The notes beneath the pieces are model-generated. The model was not told the origin of the DNA. It ran no database searches and saw nothing but the letters and a program-made list of their open reading frames with translations. Below are positions 23,840-24,081 of a DNA stretch of 24,081 nucleotides, piece after piece. Origin of the DNA: Eubacterium sp. UBA5416. Its GTDB lineage: Bacteria > Bacillota > Clostridia > Lachnospirales > Lachnospiraceae. Location: NCBI GenBank assembly GCA_002409525.1, contig DHNM01000017.1, positions 1 through 24,081 on the forward strand, written 5' to 3'. The number at the start of each line of letters is the position of its first letter. Within the stretch, counting starts at the first letter, position 1. A program made the position numbers and the translations under genes.

Positions 23840-23868
23840 CAGTTGTATTTAAGCACAATCTACAACTG
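23840..23868 (+). promoter_or_regulatory. rpsU leader hairpin
   Basis: CAGTTGTA (23840-23847) pairs perfectly with TACAACTG (23861-23868) over a 13-base loop. The stem ends four bases before the GGAGG at 23872-23876 and 22 bases before the ATG, so a protein or RNA bound here could affect initiation. Confidence 0.5.
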
Positions 23869-23890
23869 GAGGGAGGTTAGGTGTGAGTCT

Positions 23891-24067
23891 ATGTCAAATG
23901 TAATCGTTAAAGATAACGAGTCGTTGGATAGTGCTTTACGCAGATTTAAACGCAGCTGTGCAAAAGCAGGTATTCAGCAGGAAATTCGCAAAAGGGAGCA
24001 TTACGAGAAACCCAGTGTTCGTCGTAAGAAGAAATCTGAAGCTGCTAGAAAGCGTAAATATAATTAA
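23891..24067 (+). CDS. rpsU: 30S ribosomal protein bS21
   Basis: This 58-residue, very basic protein is a small-subunit ribosomal protein involved in initiation at Shine-Dalgarno sites. Its sequence (SNVIVKDNESLDSALRRFKR, then SVRRKKKSEAARKRKYN at the end) is typical of Firmicute bS21 and has the usual length. The ATG at 23891 is chosen over upstream in-frame starts because family members begin MSNVIVK or similar. Nearest Shine-Dalgarno candidates are GGAGG at 23872-23876 (14 bases away, rather far) and AGGTG at 23878-23882 (eight bases away). It has its own promoter and a leader hairpin. Fourteen bases remain after its stop, so its terminator is outside the window. Confidence 0.95.
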   Translation: MSNVIVKDNESLDSALRRFKRSCAKAGIQQEIRKREHYEKPSVRRKKKSEAARKRKYN

Positions 24068-24081
24068 TGTGCTGATTGAGA

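Overview
The window reads as the chromosome of an anaerobic, spore-forming, acetogenic Firmicute, most likely a Lachnospiraceae member of the Blautia type. Three lines of evidence support this. A Wood-Ljungdahl (acetyl-CoA pathway) cluster fills the first 9 kb. Two sporulation genes (spoIVA, spoIID family) follow, the first behind a textbook sigma-E promoter. Translation genes use a Gram-positive tyrosine T-box. All convincing genes are on the + strand. The genus is an inference; I saw no rRNA or tRNA in the window.

Region 1 (1-9119), one-carbon metabolism: acsC and acsE (corrinoid iron-sulfur protein large subunit and its methyltransferase), a 248-base gap with a promoter/operator and inverted repeats, acsV (reductive activator of the corrinoid protein) and a DUF3786 gene. 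A tetrahydrofolate riboswitch then precedes folT (folate ECF transporter S component), fhs (formate-THF ligase), fchA (methenyl-THF cyclohydrolase) and folD (methylene-THF dehydrogenase). Together they take up folate, load formate onto THF, reduce it, and pass the methyl group to the corrinoid protein. The FolD copy has lost the residues used for cyclohydrolase activity, which fits a division of labour with FchA. No methylene-THF reductase and no CO dehydrogenase/acetyl-CoA synthase subunits lie inside the window.

Region 2 (9120-14852), mixed: a structured non-coding stretch with two near-identical 104/105-base repeats and three related hairpins, spoIVA, a 6S RNA gene with its own promoter, a bidirectional terminator, galM, a spoIID/lytB-family gene and a YihY/BrkB membrane protein.

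Region 3 (14853-19451): a secreted, sortase-type surface protein with a thioester-domain-like N-terminal part and SpaA/Cna-B-like repeats, a membrane-anchored MutS-family ATPase, and ribonuclease HI abutting it.

Region 4 (19452-24081), translation: a strong promoter and a tyrosine T-box (specifier UAC) controlling tyrS, then alaS starting at TTG seven bases after a strong Shine-Dalgarno, then rpsU with its own promoter and a leader hairpin.

The points most worth following up are the cyclohydrolase-deficient FolD, the THF riboswitch embedded in the acetogenesis cluster, the palindrome over the acsV promoter, the DUF3786 protein, the repeat/hairpin family, and the surface protein in which the expected thioester glutamine is a histidine.
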